Source of the DNA: CAYQEC01 sp964416425
GTDB lineage: Bacteria; Actinomycetota; Acidimicrobiia; Spongiisociales; UBA5794
Length of the DNA: 33,660 nt
Assembly: GCA_964416425.1 (NCBI GenBank)
Contig: CAYQEC010000024.1
Span: 1 to 33,660, forward strand
Reading direction: 5' to 3'
This document shows, piece after piece, positions 1 through 8,457 of the stretch. Made by a program: the position numbers and the translations under genes. The notes under the pieces were generated by a model. The model saw only the letters and a program-made list of their open reading frames with translations, was not told where the DNA came from and made no database searches. Position 1 is the stretch's first letter; each line of letters opens with the position of its first letter.

Positions 1-109
1 GATGATGCTCGTCGTGCTCTTCATCGGGATCGCGATGGACGGCCTCGTCTTCGGAGCGATGGAGCGCCGTATTTTGCGCAACCGTGGATTGCTGACCGGA
101 AGCCGCTAG
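1..109 (+). CDS. ABC transporter permease, C-terminal fragment (partial)
   Basis: The window opens inside a gene; an open frame from base 2 runs for 35 codons to a TAG at 107-109. The visible peptide is a hydrophobic helix (MLVVLFIGIAMDGLVFGAM) followed by a basic tail with ERRILRNRG. A last transmembrane helix ending in a 'D...ER+...R' cytoplasmic tail is typical of NitT/TauT/SsuC-type ABC permeases, which form the membrane channel of nitrate, taurine or aliphatic sulfonate importers. The family call rests on this short tail only, and the substrate cannot be told. It converges on dnaE with 48 bases between the stop codons. Confidence 0.5.
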   Translation, partial: MMLVVLFIGIAMDGLVFGAMERRILRNRGLLTGSR

Positions 110-114
110 CCGCG

Positions 115-132
115 GCCCGCACCTCAGCGGGC
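115..132. terminator. Weak hairpin between convergent genes
   Basis: A 6-bp GC stem (GCCCGC at 115-120 with GCGGGC at 127-132) and a 6-nt loop lie between the permease stop and the dnaE stop. No long U-run follows on either strand; only TTTT occurs a little downstream on the plus strand. It may act as a bidirectional transcript end, but in GC-rich DNA a 6-bp stem can occur by chance. Confidence 0.25.
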
Positions 133-157
133 GCCAATCGCACTTTTGGGACGCCCT

Positions 158-3100
158 TCAGAACACCGCACCGGGCCCGAGCAGCTCCCGCAGCTCGGCG
201 TAGAGGGCGGTGCGAGGCTCGACCCGGTGGTCGTCACCGAGGCGCAGCACCGTCTCCCCGCTGTCCGACGTCATGTGGAGATAGACCGATGCCGATCCCG
301 GATGGTTCTCGAGGGCGGCCCGGATCCGGTCCACCATGTTGCGGGAGAGGCGGGACGCCGGAACCCGTACCCGGACCATCGCCTCGGCCCGCAGGTCGGG
401 CTCCCGCAGCGTCTCGGCGATGAGCTTCACCTCGTCGCCGCGGTGGTCGACCCGCCCGCTGATGACCAGGATGGCGTCTTCCCGAACAAGGTGCTGATAC
501 TCCTTGGCAGTGCGAGGGAAGCACACCACCTCGGTGCTGCCCTGCAGGTCCTCGAGGGCGAAGAACAGCATCGGCTCGCCGTTGCGGGTGTAGCGGCGGG
601 TGATGCCACCGACGATCCCACCCACCGTGACCTTCTCCTTGTCGGAGCGATCCCACAACCCCACCACCGTCGAGGTGCAGATCGTGGTGAGGGCCCGCTC
701 GATCCCGAACAGCGGATGGTCGGACACGTAGAGGCCGAGCATCTCCTTCTCGAAGGCGAGCTTCACCTTCTTGTCCCACTCGTGCTCGGGCACCGTGATC
801 TCGACCGAGGACAGCGCCGCCTCGCCTTCCCCGAACAGGCTGAACTGGCCCATCTCCTCGGCCCGGCGCCGGGTCACGGTGGCGTCGACCAGATCGAAGT
901 AGCTCTCGAAGAGGCCGCGGCGGGTGTGCCCGAGGGAGTCGAACGCCCCCGCCTTGATGAGGGATTCGATGGTGCGCTTGTTGAGCACCGCCAGGTCGAC
1001 CCGGTTCACGAAGTCCTGGAAGCTCTCGAACCGGCCGTTCTTGGTGCGCTCTTCGATGATCATCTCCACCACCGGCTCGCCGACGTTGCGGACCGCCGAC
1101 AGCCCGAAGCGGATGTCGCCGTCGACCGAGGAGAAGTCGAGATCGGAGCGGTTGACGTCGGGTACCAGGACTTGCAGGCCCATCTGGCGGCACTCGTGCA
1201 GGTAGAGGGCGGTCCGGTCCTTGTCCCGCTTCACCGCGGTGAGAAGGGCGGCCATGTACTCGGCCGGGTGGTGCGCCTTGAGCCAGGCCGTCTGGTAGGC
1301 CACCAGGGCGTAGGCGGCGGAGTGGCTGCGGTTGAATCCGTAGCCGGCGAAGTGCTCGATGAACCCGAACAGCTCCTGGCCCAGCTCCCGGGTGTGGCCG
1401 TGGGCGACGCACCCTGCGACGAACTGCTCCTGTTGGGCCTTCATCACGCTCGGGATCTTCTTCCCCATCGCCTTCCGGAGCGTGTCGGCCTCGATCATGG
1501 TGTACCCGGCCATCTTGCGGGCCACCTGCATCACCTGCTCCTGGTACACCATGATCCCGAAGGTGTCGCCGAGGATCTCCTCCAGATCGGGGTGGAGGTA
1601 CTCGATCGGGGCCCGCCCGTTCTTGCGGTCGGCGTACTCGGCGTGCATGCCGGCCCCGAGCGGCCCCGGCCGGTAGAGGGCGTTGAGGGCGATGAGGTGC
1701 TCGAACTCCTCCGGCCGCAGGTTGCGCATCAGGGCCCGCATCGGGCCGCCCTCGAACTGGAACACCCCCATCGAGTCGCCGGCGCGCAGCATCTCGAACA
1801 CCATGTCGTCGTCGAGCGGGATCGTGTCGATGTCGACCCGTTCCCCGGTGGTGTGCTCGATCAACTCCAGAGCCCGCTCGATGGTCGCCAGGTTGCGGAG
1901 GCCGAGGAAGTCCATCTTGAGCAGGCCGAGCGCCTCCACCGCGTGCATCTCGTACTGGGTGACGATCTCGGCGCCCTCGCCCTTGCGCTGGATGGGGACG
2001 ATGTCGGTGAGCGGCTGCTGTGAGATCACCACCGCGGCGGCATGGATCGAATCCTGGCGCCGCAGGCCCTCCAGGCCGCGGGCCGTGTCGACGACCTCCC
2101 GCGCCGCCGGGTCGGTGGCGTAGAGCTCGCGCAGGCCGGCGGCGCCGGTGTACCAGTCGCGGGTCGCCTGGTCATCCTCCACTCCGGGCGGCTCCAGGCA
2201 CTGGGTGAGGGTTGCCTCTTTGCCCAGGATCGACTGCGGCATGAGCTTGGCGACGCGGTCACCCAGGCTGTAGGGATGCCCCATCACCCGGGCGGCGTCG
2301 CGCAGTGCCTGACGTCCCTTGATCGTCGAGAAGGTGATGACCTGGGCGACGTGGTCGGCACCGTAGCGATCGGCGCAGTAGCGGATCACGTCGCCCCGGT
2401 AGCGTTCGTCGAAATCCATGTCGATGTCGGGCATCTGGCGCCGGCCCGGGTTGAGGAAGCGCTCGAAGATCAGCCCGTACTCGATCGGGTCGAGCTGGGT
2501 GATCCCGAGGGTGTACGCCACGATCGACCCGGCGGCGCTCCCCCGGCCCGGCCCGGTGCGGATCCCCTGCTCCCGGGCGTACCGGATGAGGTCCCACACG
2601 ATGAGGAAGTAGGAGGAGAATCCCATCTCGGTGATGACCCGCAGCTCGTAGGCGATGCGGTCTTGGACCTCGGGGCTGATCTCCCCGTAGCGTTCCCGCG
2701 CTCCCGTCATCACGAGCTCCGCGAGGTACGACGTCTCGTCGTGCCCGGCCGGCACCGGGAACTGCGGCAGCAGGATCGTGCCGAATTCGAGCTTCACGTC
2801 GGCCCGCTCGGCGACGAGCAGGGTGTTGTCGCATGCCCCCGGGAAACGGTCGGCCGGGAAACGGCTCCGCATCTCAGCGGCGCTCTTCAGGTAGAACTCG
2901 TTCGACCCGAACCGGAACCGCTTCTCGTCCGCCTTGTTCGCCCCGGTCTGGATGCAGAGCAGGACGTCGTGGGTGTCGGCCTCGTGGGCGTAGGTGTAAT
3001 GGCTGTCGTTGGTCGCCAGCAGCGGCGCACCGATGTCGCGGGAGACCTGGAGCAGATCCTCCATGATCTGTTGCTGCCCCGGGATCCCGTGGTCCTGGAC

Positions 3101-3664
3101 CTCGACGAAGAAGTTCTCCTTGCCGAAGATGTCCTGGTACATACCCGCCGCCGCCACCGCCGCGTCGTAGTCCCGGACCTGGCCCTGGTTCCCCTCCTCC
3201 TGGGAGGCGTCGGGGGCGAGGAGCTGCGGAACGTGGCCGCCGAGGCAGCCGGTCCCCGCCACCAGGCCGGCGGCGTGTTGTGCCAGCAGCTCGAGGTCCA
3301 TCCGGGGCTTGTAGTAGAAGCCGTCGAGGTAGGCGGCGCTCGCCAGCTTCATGAGGTTGCGGTAACCGGTCTTGTCGATCGCCAGCAACGTCATGTGGTA
3401 GCGAATGTCATCGCGCCGCGGCGGCCGGTCGAAACGGGACCCGGGAGTGTGGTAGGCCTCGATCCCGATGATGGGTTTGATCCCGACCGCGGTCGCCGCC
3501 TTGTAGAAGTCGATCGCCCCGTAGAGCACCCCGTGATCGGTGATGGCCAGCGCCGGCTGTCCGTCGGCGGCCGCCGCCGCCACCAGGTCGTCGACACGGG
3601 CCGCGCCGTCGAGCATGGAGAACTCGGTGTGGACGTGCAGATGAACGAAACTGTCCGCGGCCAA
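158..3664 (-). CDS. dnaE: DNA polymerase III alpha subunit (replicative polymerase)
   Basis: Catalytic subunit of the replicative DNA polymerase, 1168 aa, close to the usual length of about 1180 for actinobacterial DnaE1. It begins with a PHP domain (HLHVHTE at residues 8-14, ITDHG, later NDSHY), whose metal-binding histidines look intact; in actinobacterial DnaE1 this domain is a proofreading exonuclease. The palm follows, with GPGRGSAAGS near 368 and the catalytic PDIDMDF near 412. A clamp-binding motif QFSLF lies near 938 and an OB fold near 1010-1060. I chose a TTG start at 3664 because homology begins there and GGAGGG sits 4 nt upstream. The open frame continues to 3850, but those 62 codons look non-coding and overlap the divergent promoter region. 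No holoenzyme partner genes are adjacent. Confidence 0.95.
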   Translation of the reverse strand: MAADSFVHLHVHTEFSMLDGAARVDDLVAAAAADGQPALAITDHGVLYGAIDFYKAATAVGIKPIIGIEAYHTPGSRFDRPPRRDDIRYHMTLLAIDKTGYRNLMKLASAAYLDGFYYKPRMDLELLAQHAAGLVAGTGCLGGHVPQLLAPDASQEEGNQGQVRDYDAAVAAAGMYQDIFGKENFFVEVQDHGIPGQQQIMEDLLQVSRDIGAPLLATNDSHYTYAHEADTHDVLLCIQTGANKADEKRFRFGSNEFYLKSAAEMRSRFPADRFPGACDNTLLVAERADVKLEFGTILLPQFPVPAGHDETSYLAELVMTGARERYGEISPEVQDRIAYELRVITEMGFSSYFLIVWDLIRYAREQGIRTGPGRGSAAGSIVAYTLGITQLDPIEYGLIFERFLNPGRRQMPDIDMDFDERYRGDVIRYCADRYGADHVAQVITFSTIKGRQALRDAARVMGHPYSLGDRVAKLMPQSILGKEATLTQCLEPPGVEDDQATRDWYTGAAGLRELYATDPAAREVVDTARGLEGLRRQDSIHAAAVVISQQPLTDIVPIQRKGEGAEIVTQYEMHAVEALGLLKMDFLGLRNLATIERALELIEHTTGERVDIDTIPLDDDMVFEMLRAGDSMGVFQFEGGPMRALMRNLRPEEFEHLIALNALYRPGPLGAGMHAEYADRKNGRAPIEYLHPDLEEILGDTFGIMVYQEQVMQVARKMAGYTMIEADTLRKAMGKKIPSVMKAQQEQFVAGCVAHGHTRELGQELFGFIEHFAGYGFNRSHSAAYALVAYQTAWLKAHHPAEYMAALLTAVKRDKDRTALYLHECRQMGLQVLVPDVNRSDLDFSSVDGDIRFGLSAVRNVGEPVVEMIIEERTKNGRFESFQDFVNRVDLAVLNKRTIESLIKAGAFDSLGHTRRGLFESYFDLVDATVTRRRAEEMGQFSLFGEGEAALSSVEITVPEHEWDKKVKLAFEKEMLGLYVSDHPLFGIERALTTICTSTVVGLWDRSDKEKVTVGGIVGGITRRYTRNGEPMLFFALEDLQGSTEVVCFPRTAKEYQHLVREDAILVISGRVDHRGDEVKLIAETLREPDLRAEAMVRVRVPASRLSRNMVDRIRAALENHPGSASVYLHMTSDSGETVLRLGDDHRVEPRTALYAELRELLGPGAVF

Positions 3665-3849
3665 CGACCCTCCGAGCGAAGAACTACATTCATGTAACCA
3701 CGTCGGGGCCGATGGCGCTACCCGCGAAATCGTGGCGAAAACTCCTCCCGGATGAGGGGCGCCGGAGGCCCGGCTACCATCGGGACTTCGAGACAGTTCG
3801 GCAGATCGGTTCGGCGCGGCCGGCGCCGAACCCGCAGAGGGAGGCGACA
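3665..3849. promoter_or_regulatory. Divergent promoter region, dnaE / PPi-type phosphofructokinase
   Basis: These 185 bases separate the two divergent starts. On the dnaE side a perfect 12-bp palindrome (TACATTCATGTA, 3685-3696) lies 20 nt upstream of the TTG start. It is AT-rich against a GC-rich background, so it could be an operator or include a -10 element. On the plus side TACCAT at 3771-3780 is a plausible actinobacterial -10 box about 70 nt upstream of the kinase start. No clear -35 box is visible on either strand. Confidence 0.4.
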
Positions 3850-4998
3850 ATGCGAATCGGAATCCTCACCGGTGGCGGCGACGTTCCCGGCCTGAATCCC
3901 TGTATCAAGGCAGTGGTCAACCGGGTCGCCGAGGAAGGCCACCAGGTCCTCGGTATCCGGCGCGGCTGGGGTGGCCTCCTCTACGCCAACCCCGATGATC
4001 CGGCCACCTTCGGCGACCACTTCGTCGAGCTCACCCCCCAGGTGGTGCGCACCATCGACCGCAGCGGCGGCACCTTCCTCCACACCTCGCGCACCAACCC
4101 GAGCCGGGTGCGCCCCGCCGACGTCCCGGACTTCCTGGCAGGGTCCGTCGAGGGTGACGGCATCCAGGACTTCACCGCCCACGCGTTGCGGGTCATCGAG
4201 AAGCAGGGCATCGACGTGCTCATCCCGATCGGCGGCGACGACACCCTCTCCTTCGGGTTGCGGATGCACGAAGAGGGCGTCCCGGTCATCGCCATCCCGA
4301 AGACGATGGACAACGACGTGCACGGCACCGACTACTGCATCGGCTTCTCGACTGCGGTGACCCGCGGCGTGCAGTTCATCCACAACCTGCGCACCGCCAC
4401 CGGTTCCCACGAGCGGATCGCGGTCGTCGAGCTGTTCGGGCGCTACAGCGGCGAGACCGCCCTCGTCACCGCCTACCTGGCGGGGGTGAAGCGAACCATC
4501 ATCTCCGAAGTCCCGTTCGACATCGACCGCCTCGCCCAGCTCCTCATGAAGGACAAGCGGGAGAATCCCTCCAACTACGCCATGGTGACGATCTCCGAGG
4601 GCGCCCGGCTGCTGGAGGGAGAGATGGTGCTGAGAGGCGACGAGGACGCCTACGGGCACCGCAAGCTCGGCGGCATCGGGGCATTGACCGGGGAGCTGCT
4701 CAAGGAACGCACCGGGGAGGGCATCATCTACCAGCAGATCGCTTACCTGATGCGGTCGGGCAGCCCCGACTCGCTCGACCTCATGGTGGCCACCAACTAC
4801 GCCGTGATGGCCGCCGACCTGGCGCTGGAGGGCTCGACCGGGCGCATGGTTGCGCTGCGCGGCGGCACCTACACGACCGTTCCGATCGCCGTCACCAAGG
4901 AGGGCGTCAAGCGGGTCGACACCGACGAGCTGTACGACATCGACGAGTACCGGGCCAAGGTCCGGCACGTCACCGGCAAGCCGATGTTCCTCTACTGA
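3850..4998 (+). CDS. pfp: 6-phosphofructokinase, probably pyrophosphate-dependent
   Basis: Phosphorylates fructose 6-phosphate to the 1,6-bisphosphate in glycolysis; 382 aa, cytosolic. Family motifs are GILTGGGDVPGLN (4-16), IGGDDTLSFG (127-136), PKTMDND (150-156) and ELFGRYSGE (194-202). The position equal to E. coli PfkA Gly104 is Asp131 and that equal to Gly124 is Lys151. In this family the Asp/Lys pair blocks ATP and marks PPi-dependent, reversible enzymes. The catalytic Asp is D154. The ATG at 3850 is preceded by GGGAGG and starts directly on the conserved N-terminus; the upstream open frame (from 3712) has no family similarity. It converges on the stress-protein gene with 3 bases between. 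Donor use is inferred from two residues. The Phe in place of Met in the usual MGR substrate motif is a variation. Confidence 0.88.
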   Translation: MRIGILTGGGDVPGLNPCIKAVVNRVAEEGHQVLGIRRGWGGLLYANPDDPATFGDHFVELTPQVVRTIDRSGGTFLHTSRTNPSRVRPADVPDFLAGSVEGDGIQDFTAHALRVIEKQGIDVLIPIGGDDTLSFGLRMHEEGVPVIAIPKTMDNDVHGTDYCIGFSTAVTRGVQFIHNLRTATGSHERIAVVELFGRYSGETALVTAYLAGVKRTIISEVPFDIDRLAQLLMKDKRENPSNYAMVTISEGARLLEGEMVLRGDEDAYGHRKLGGIGALTGELLKERTGEGIIYQQIAYLMRSGSPDSLDLMVATNYAVMAADLALEGSTGRMVALRGGTYTTVPIAVTKEGVKRVDTDELYDIDEYRAKVRHVTGKPMFLY

Positions 4999-5001
4999 GC
5001 C

Positions 5002-5451
5002 TCAGGGCACCAGCATCACCGGGCAGGGGGCGTCGTGCGCCACCCGGCTCGCCACCGAGCCCAGCATGATCCGCTCGATCAGGCCGGCCCCGCGCGTCCC
5101 CAGGATGAGGAGATCGGCGCCGGCCTCCTCGCAATGCTGGATGAGGGTCCGTCCCGGGTCTCCGACCTCCTCGACGGTCAGGTAGTCGATCCCCGACAGG
5201 TCGAGGTCCGAGAGCACCGAATCGAGGATCTCGTGCTGGGCGTCGGCCAGCGACTTGCTGAGGGCGGTCGGGGTGGGGGGCGAACCGACGATGCCCCACC
5301 ACCCCTCGGGCGGGCGAACCACGGTCATCAGGTGGAGGGCGGCGCCGTTCTGGCGCGCCAGGGCCACCCCGACGCGGGCGGCGTGCCGTGAATGCTCGGA
5401 GCCGTCGATGCCGACGACCACGATCTTGGGATTCCACGCCGGGCGTTCCAT
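5002..5451 (-). CDS. Universal stress protein (UspA family), ATP-binding type
   Basis: Single-domain UspA-fold protein, 149 aa. It has the N-terminal strand and loop KIVVVGIDGSEHS and, near residues 118-135, the nucleotide motif G-2X-G-9X-G-S (GTRGAGLIERIMLGSVAS). This motif marks the ATP-binding subgroup, and VAHDAPCPVMLVP is the usual ending. Such proteins support survival under stress or starvation, and the exact role cannot be read here. The ATG has GGAGG 5 nt upstream. The gene lies between two phosphofructokinase genes, converging on the first and diverging from the second, so it could share an energy- or carbon-related control region with the second (inference). Confidence 0.9.
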   Translation of the reverse strand: MERPAWNPKIVVVGIDGSEHSRHAARVGVALARQNGAALHLMTVVRPPEGWWGIVGSPPTPTALSKSLADAQHEILDSVLSDLDLSGIDYLTVEEVGDPGRTLIQHCEEAGADLLILGTRGAGLIERIMLGSVASRVAHDAPCPVMLVP

Positions 5452-5614
5452 TGCTGCCTCCGTTCCTCGGTCGCGGGACGCGCCGCATGCAGCCCCAACC
5501 TACCGTGCCCGGCGGAGCCAAGGCGCGTTCGGGGCGAGATCGGATGCAGGCTCGATCATCGTCGGTACGCTGGTGTCCTGGTACCGTCCGCGTATCCCAA
5601 CCTGGAGCCTCACC

Positions 5615-6640
5615 ATGCAAGTCATCGGAATCCTCACCGCCGGGGGTGACTGCCCCGGTCTCAACGCGGTCATACGAGGCGCCACCAGCCGGGCCACCGA
5701 AGTCCACGACGCCGAGGTGGTTGGGGTCCTCAACGGGTGGGAAGGCCTCATGGAGGGCCACACGATGCCGCTCGACCGGGACGCGGTGCGCGGCATCCTG
5801 ACCCGGGGTGGCACCTTGCTCGGCACCTCGCGAATGGATCCCTACGTACACGGCGAGGGTTACGAGAGCTGCCGGCGTACCATCTTGCGGAACGGCATCG
5901 AGACCCTCATCGTGGTGGGCGGCGACGGCACCCTCGCCTCGGCGCTAAAACTGGCCGAAGAGGGCCTCCCGGTGGTGGGCGTCCCGAAGACGATCGACAA
6001 CGACATCTCCGGCACCGACGTCACGTTCGGTTTCGACACCGCGGTCCAGATCGCCTCCGACGCCATCGACCGGCTCGCCAGCACCGCCGAAGCGCACAAC
6101 CGTGTCATCGTGGTCGAGGTGATGGGGCGGACCAAGGGCTGGATCGCCACCTACGCCGGTATCGCCGGTGGGGCCGATTCGATCCTCATCCCCGAAATCC
6201 CCTACGACCTCGAAGACGTGGCCAAGGTGATCCGGACCCGCCACCGCCGCGGCAAGAGCTACTCGATCGTGGTCGTCGCCGAGGGGATCGAGCCGCCGCC
6301 CGGGTTCGACCCGGAGGAGAGGAAGGACGCTTTCGGCTTCGCCCGCCTCGGCGGCGTCGGCTATGCCATCGCCAACTCGCTGGAGGAGCTGACCGGGTTC
6401 GAGACGCGGGTGTCGGTGCTCGGCCATATCCAGCGCGGCGGCACCCCGACCGCCTTCGACCGGGTGTTGGGGACCCGGCTCGGGGTCGGAGCGGCCGATC
6501 TGGCGGTTGCCGGGGAGACCGGGGTCATGGTGGCGGTACGGGGCACCGAGATCGTGCCGGTGCCGATGGAGGAGGCGTGCGCCTCGGTGCGCGGCGTCAG
6601 CGACAAGCTGTACGACACCGCCTCCACCTTCTTCGGCTGA
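5615..6640 (+). CDS. pfkA: 6-phosphofructokinase, ATP-type (group III)
   Basis: Second phosphofructokinase, 341 aa. Motifs are GILTAGGDCPGLNAVI (5-20), VGGDGTLAS (101-109), PKTIDND (124-130) and EVMGRTKGW (168-176). Here the position equal to E. coli PfkA 104 is Gly105 and that equal to 124 is Lys125. The Gly/Lys pair is known from ATP-dependent group III enzymes of actinomycetes such as Streptomyces. The catalytic Asp is D128. The ATG at 5615 has GGAG 7 nt upstream. The preceding 163 bases hold the divergent start of the stress-protein gene and no other gene. It converges on the pseudouridine synthase with 10 bases between. The GGDDT/GGDGT contrast with the paralogue upstream suggests the two are not redundant. 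Confidence 0.93.
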   Translation: MQVIGILTAGGDCPGLNAVIRGATSRATEVHDAEVVGVLNGWEGLMEGHTMPLDRDAVRGILTRGGTLLGTSRMDPYVHGEGYESCRRTILRNGIETLIVVGGDGTLASALKLAEEGLPVVGVPKTIDNDISGTDVTFGFDTAVQIASDAIDRLASTAEAHNRVIVVEVMGRTKGWIATYAGIAGGADSILIPEIPYDLEDVAKVIRTRHRRGKSYSIVVVAEGIEPPPGFDPEERKDAFGFARLGGVGYAIANSLEELTGFETRVSVLGHIQRGGTPTAFDRVLGTRLGVGAADLAVAGETGVMVAVRGTEIVPVPMEEACASVRGVSDKLYDTASTFFG

Positions 6641-6650
6641 GCGGCCACCC

Positions 6651-7589
6651 TCAGCCCGTCGCCGGGACCTCCCCGCCGACGGGAGGGCCGAGGCGCGTGA
6701 GCGAGTCGGCGAGGTCGGCCGGCAACGGCGCCTCCACCTCCACCGTGCGGCCACTGATCGGATGCCGGAACCGGAGGCGCCAGGCGTGGAGCCACACCCG
6801 GCCCGGCTCGGCCGCCGGCAGGGGGCGCCGCCCGTACACCGGGTCGCCCACCAGCGCCGCCCCGATCGACGCCAGATGCACCCGGATCTGGTGGGTGCGC
6901 CCGGTGTCGAGCGTCACTTCCAGCAGGGTGGCCCCGTCCCAGACGGCGAGGCGCCGGTAATGGGTCCGGGCGGCACGGCCCCGTGACGTCACCGCCATCC
7001 GGGTCGGGTGGCGCGGGTCGCGGCCGATCGGAGCCTCCACGGTGCCGGTGGCGGCCTCGAAGCTCCCATGGGCGAGCGCGAGGTAGGTGCGCTGCACTTC
7101 CCGGCGCTGCAACGCCTGCTGCAGGGCGCGGTGGACCTGCGGGGTGCGGCCCACCAGCAGCAGCCCCGACGTGTCCCGGTCGAGCCGGTGCACCAAGCCC
7201 CAGCGGTGCTCCGACCCCAGGTTCGCCAGGTCGGGGAAACGGTGCACCAGCCCGTTGACCAGGGTGTCGTCGTGATGCCCGGCCCCGGGATGGACGACGA
7301 TCCCGGCCGGCTTGTCGACAACGATCACGGCGTCGTCCTCCGCCACGACGGTGAAGGGAACCGGAGCGCCCTCGAGACGCTGCGGTGACGGCGGCGCCGG
7401 GAAGGTGATGACGGCGCCGGCGGCGAGCCGTTCCGAGGCGACCGCGGGACGGCCGTCGACGGTGACGAGGCCGTGCGCCACGAGATCTCGGGAACGGGCC
7501 CGGCTCATGTCGCCGAGGACCGCCACGATGCGATCGACTCTCGAACCCGCCAGCGTCTCGGACACCACGAACCGCGGTGCCTCGCTCAC
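6651..7589 (-). CDS. rluD: RluA/RluD-family pseudouridine synthase
   Basis: Converts uridine to pseudouridine in RNA, in RluD probably the 23S rRNA helix 69 region; 312 aa. An S4 RNA-binding domain comes first (SRVDRIVAVLGDMSRARSRD to about residue 60), then the catalytic domain with HRLDRDTSGLLL (134-145, catalytic Asp137) and the late motif TGRTHQIRVHLA. The start is GTG at 7589, because the protein then begins just before the S4 domain and the GTGA overlaps the lspA stop (7586-7589), giving translational coupling. Family is certain; the exact target uridines are inferred from the S4-plus-catalytic layout and the lspA neighbour, which is the usual context. Confidence 0.9.
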   Translation of the reverse strand: MSEAPRFVVSETLAGSRVDRIVAVLGDMSRARSRDLVAHGLVTVDGRPAVASERLAAGAVITFPAPPSPQRLEGAPVPFTVVAEDDAVIVVDKPAGIVVHPGAGHHDDTLVNGLVHRFPDLANLGSEHRWGLVHRLDRDTSGLLLVGRTPQVHRALQQALQRREVQRTYLALAHGSFEAATGTVEAPIGRDPRHPTRMAVTSRGRAARTHYRRLAVWDGATLLEVTLDTGRTHQIRVHLASIGAALVGDPVYGRRPLPAAEPGRVWLHAWRLRFRHPISGRTVEVEAPLPADLADSLTRLGPPVGGEVPATG

Positions 7590-8056
7590 GGCTCCGGCCG
7601 GAAGAACGTGACGAGGAGCAACACGGTGATGCCGATCGTGATGGCGCTGTCGGCGACGTTGAACGCCGGGAAGGACGAGAAGTCGACGAAGTCGACGACC
7701 TTGCCGTCGAACACCCCGGCGCCCCGGAAGATGCGGTCGAGGAGGTTGCCGGTGGCGCCGCCGAGGATGGCGCCCATCGTCACGATCTCGACCGTGCGGT
7801 GCGACCGCCCGATGAGCACCGCCAGCAGGCCAATGACCGCCACCGCGATGACGGCGATGGCCCGGCCGCCGCCGGTGAAGCTGGAGAACGCCGCCCCCGA
7901 GTTGCGGGTGACCGCCAGCCGCAGGAAATCCCCGATGAGATGCACCGGCTCGTCGAGGGCGGCGACGGCCCACGACTTGGTGGCCTGGTCGAGGGCGATC
8001 ACGCCCAGCGCGACGAGGACCGCGACCCGCCGCGGGGTCAGATGCGGTGCGCCCAC
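7586..8056 (-). CDS. lspA: Lipoprotein signal peptidase (SPase II)
   Basis: Integral membrane aspartic protease that removes the signal peptide from prolipoproteins after lipidation; 156 aa with four hydrophobic stretches. Conserved blocks are ALDQATK (21-27), TRNSGAAFS (50-58), GGATGNLLDRIFRG (99-112, catalytic Asp107) and FPAFNVADSAI (129-139, catalytic Asp136). The start is taken as GTG at 8056, which overlaps the end of the DksA-like gene by 19 nt. No ATG gives a sensible N-terminus, so the exact start is uncertain by a few codons. Its stop overlaps the rluD-like start. Confidence 0.93.
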   Translation of the reverse strand: MGAPHLTPRRVAVLVALGVIALDQATKSWAVAALDEPVHLIGDFLRLAVTRNSGAAFSSFTGGGRAIAVIAVAVIGLLAVLIGRSHRTVEIVTMGAILGGATGNLLDRIFRGAGVFDGKVVDFVDFSSFPAFNVADSAITIGITVLLLVTFFRPEP

Positions 8057-8409
8057 TCGACCACCGTGGTGGCGTAGGGCAGCGCTTCGAGTCGCGCCAC
8101 CGGAATCGGCTCCCCCGTCACCTCGCACGTTCCGTACACCCCCCGTTCCATACGCCCGATGGCATGACGTACCTTCTTCAACAGCTCCTTGGCATTCTGC
8201 TGGACGGACAGATCCATTTCCAGCTCGAACGCCAGCGACCCGCCGTCGGCGTTGTTGGGGTCGGCGTTGTGCTCCGCGGCGGTCTCCGCCAGGCGCGCCT
8301 CTTCGAACACCAGTTCGTACTCGGCAATGACCGACACGAGCCTGGCTTCCTCGGACTCGAGCTTCTTGCGGAGACGCTCCATCGTCGACTTCGCGAGCTG
8401 TCTGCCCAT
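8038..8409 (-). CDS. DksA/TraR-family protein with degenerate zinc finger
   Basis: Small protein of 123 aa. An N-terminal coiled-coil region (about 5-90) is followed by the DksA/TraR C-terminal motif YGTCEVTGEPIPVARLEALP. Family members bind RNA polymerase through the secondary channel and tune transcription, often with ppGpp. Aligned to E. coli DksA, the four zinc cysteines are Cys, Thr, Val and Trp here, so the protein should not bind zinc in the classical way; Pseudomonas DksA2 is a known zinc-free relative. The start is clear: AAGGAGGT (8415-8422) lies 5 nt before the ATG, the strongest ribosome-binding site in this stretch. It is upstream of lspA, a common actinobacterial arrangement. 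A role at RNA polymerase is inferred from the family only. Confidence 0.85.
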   Translation of the reverse strand: MGRQLAKSTMERLRKKLESEEARLVSVIAEYELVFEEARLAETAAEHNADPNNADGGSLAFELEMDLSVQQNAKELLKKVRHAIGRMERGVYGTCEVTGEPIPVARLEALPYATTVVEWAHRI

Positions 8410-8457
8410 CCGCGACCTCCTTGCGGTCGCCGGACGATACCAGGTCCGCCGCCTTGG

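Noticed and set aside
146..2023. Long open frame on the plus strand opposite dnaE
   Set aside because: It is a shadow of dnaE: rich in Gly, Arg, His, Leu, Val and Asp, with no domain I recognise, and fully antisense to a gene with intact family motifs.
2042..3697. 551-codon plus-strand frame opposite the 5' half of dnaE
   Set aside because: Same reasoning: mirror-frame composition, no ribosome-binding site of note, no family resemblance.
3712..3849. 46-codon N-terminal extension of the first phosphofructokinase
   Set aside because: The extension has no family similarity; the conserved N-terminus starts exactly at the ATG at 3850, which has a good ribosome-binding site.
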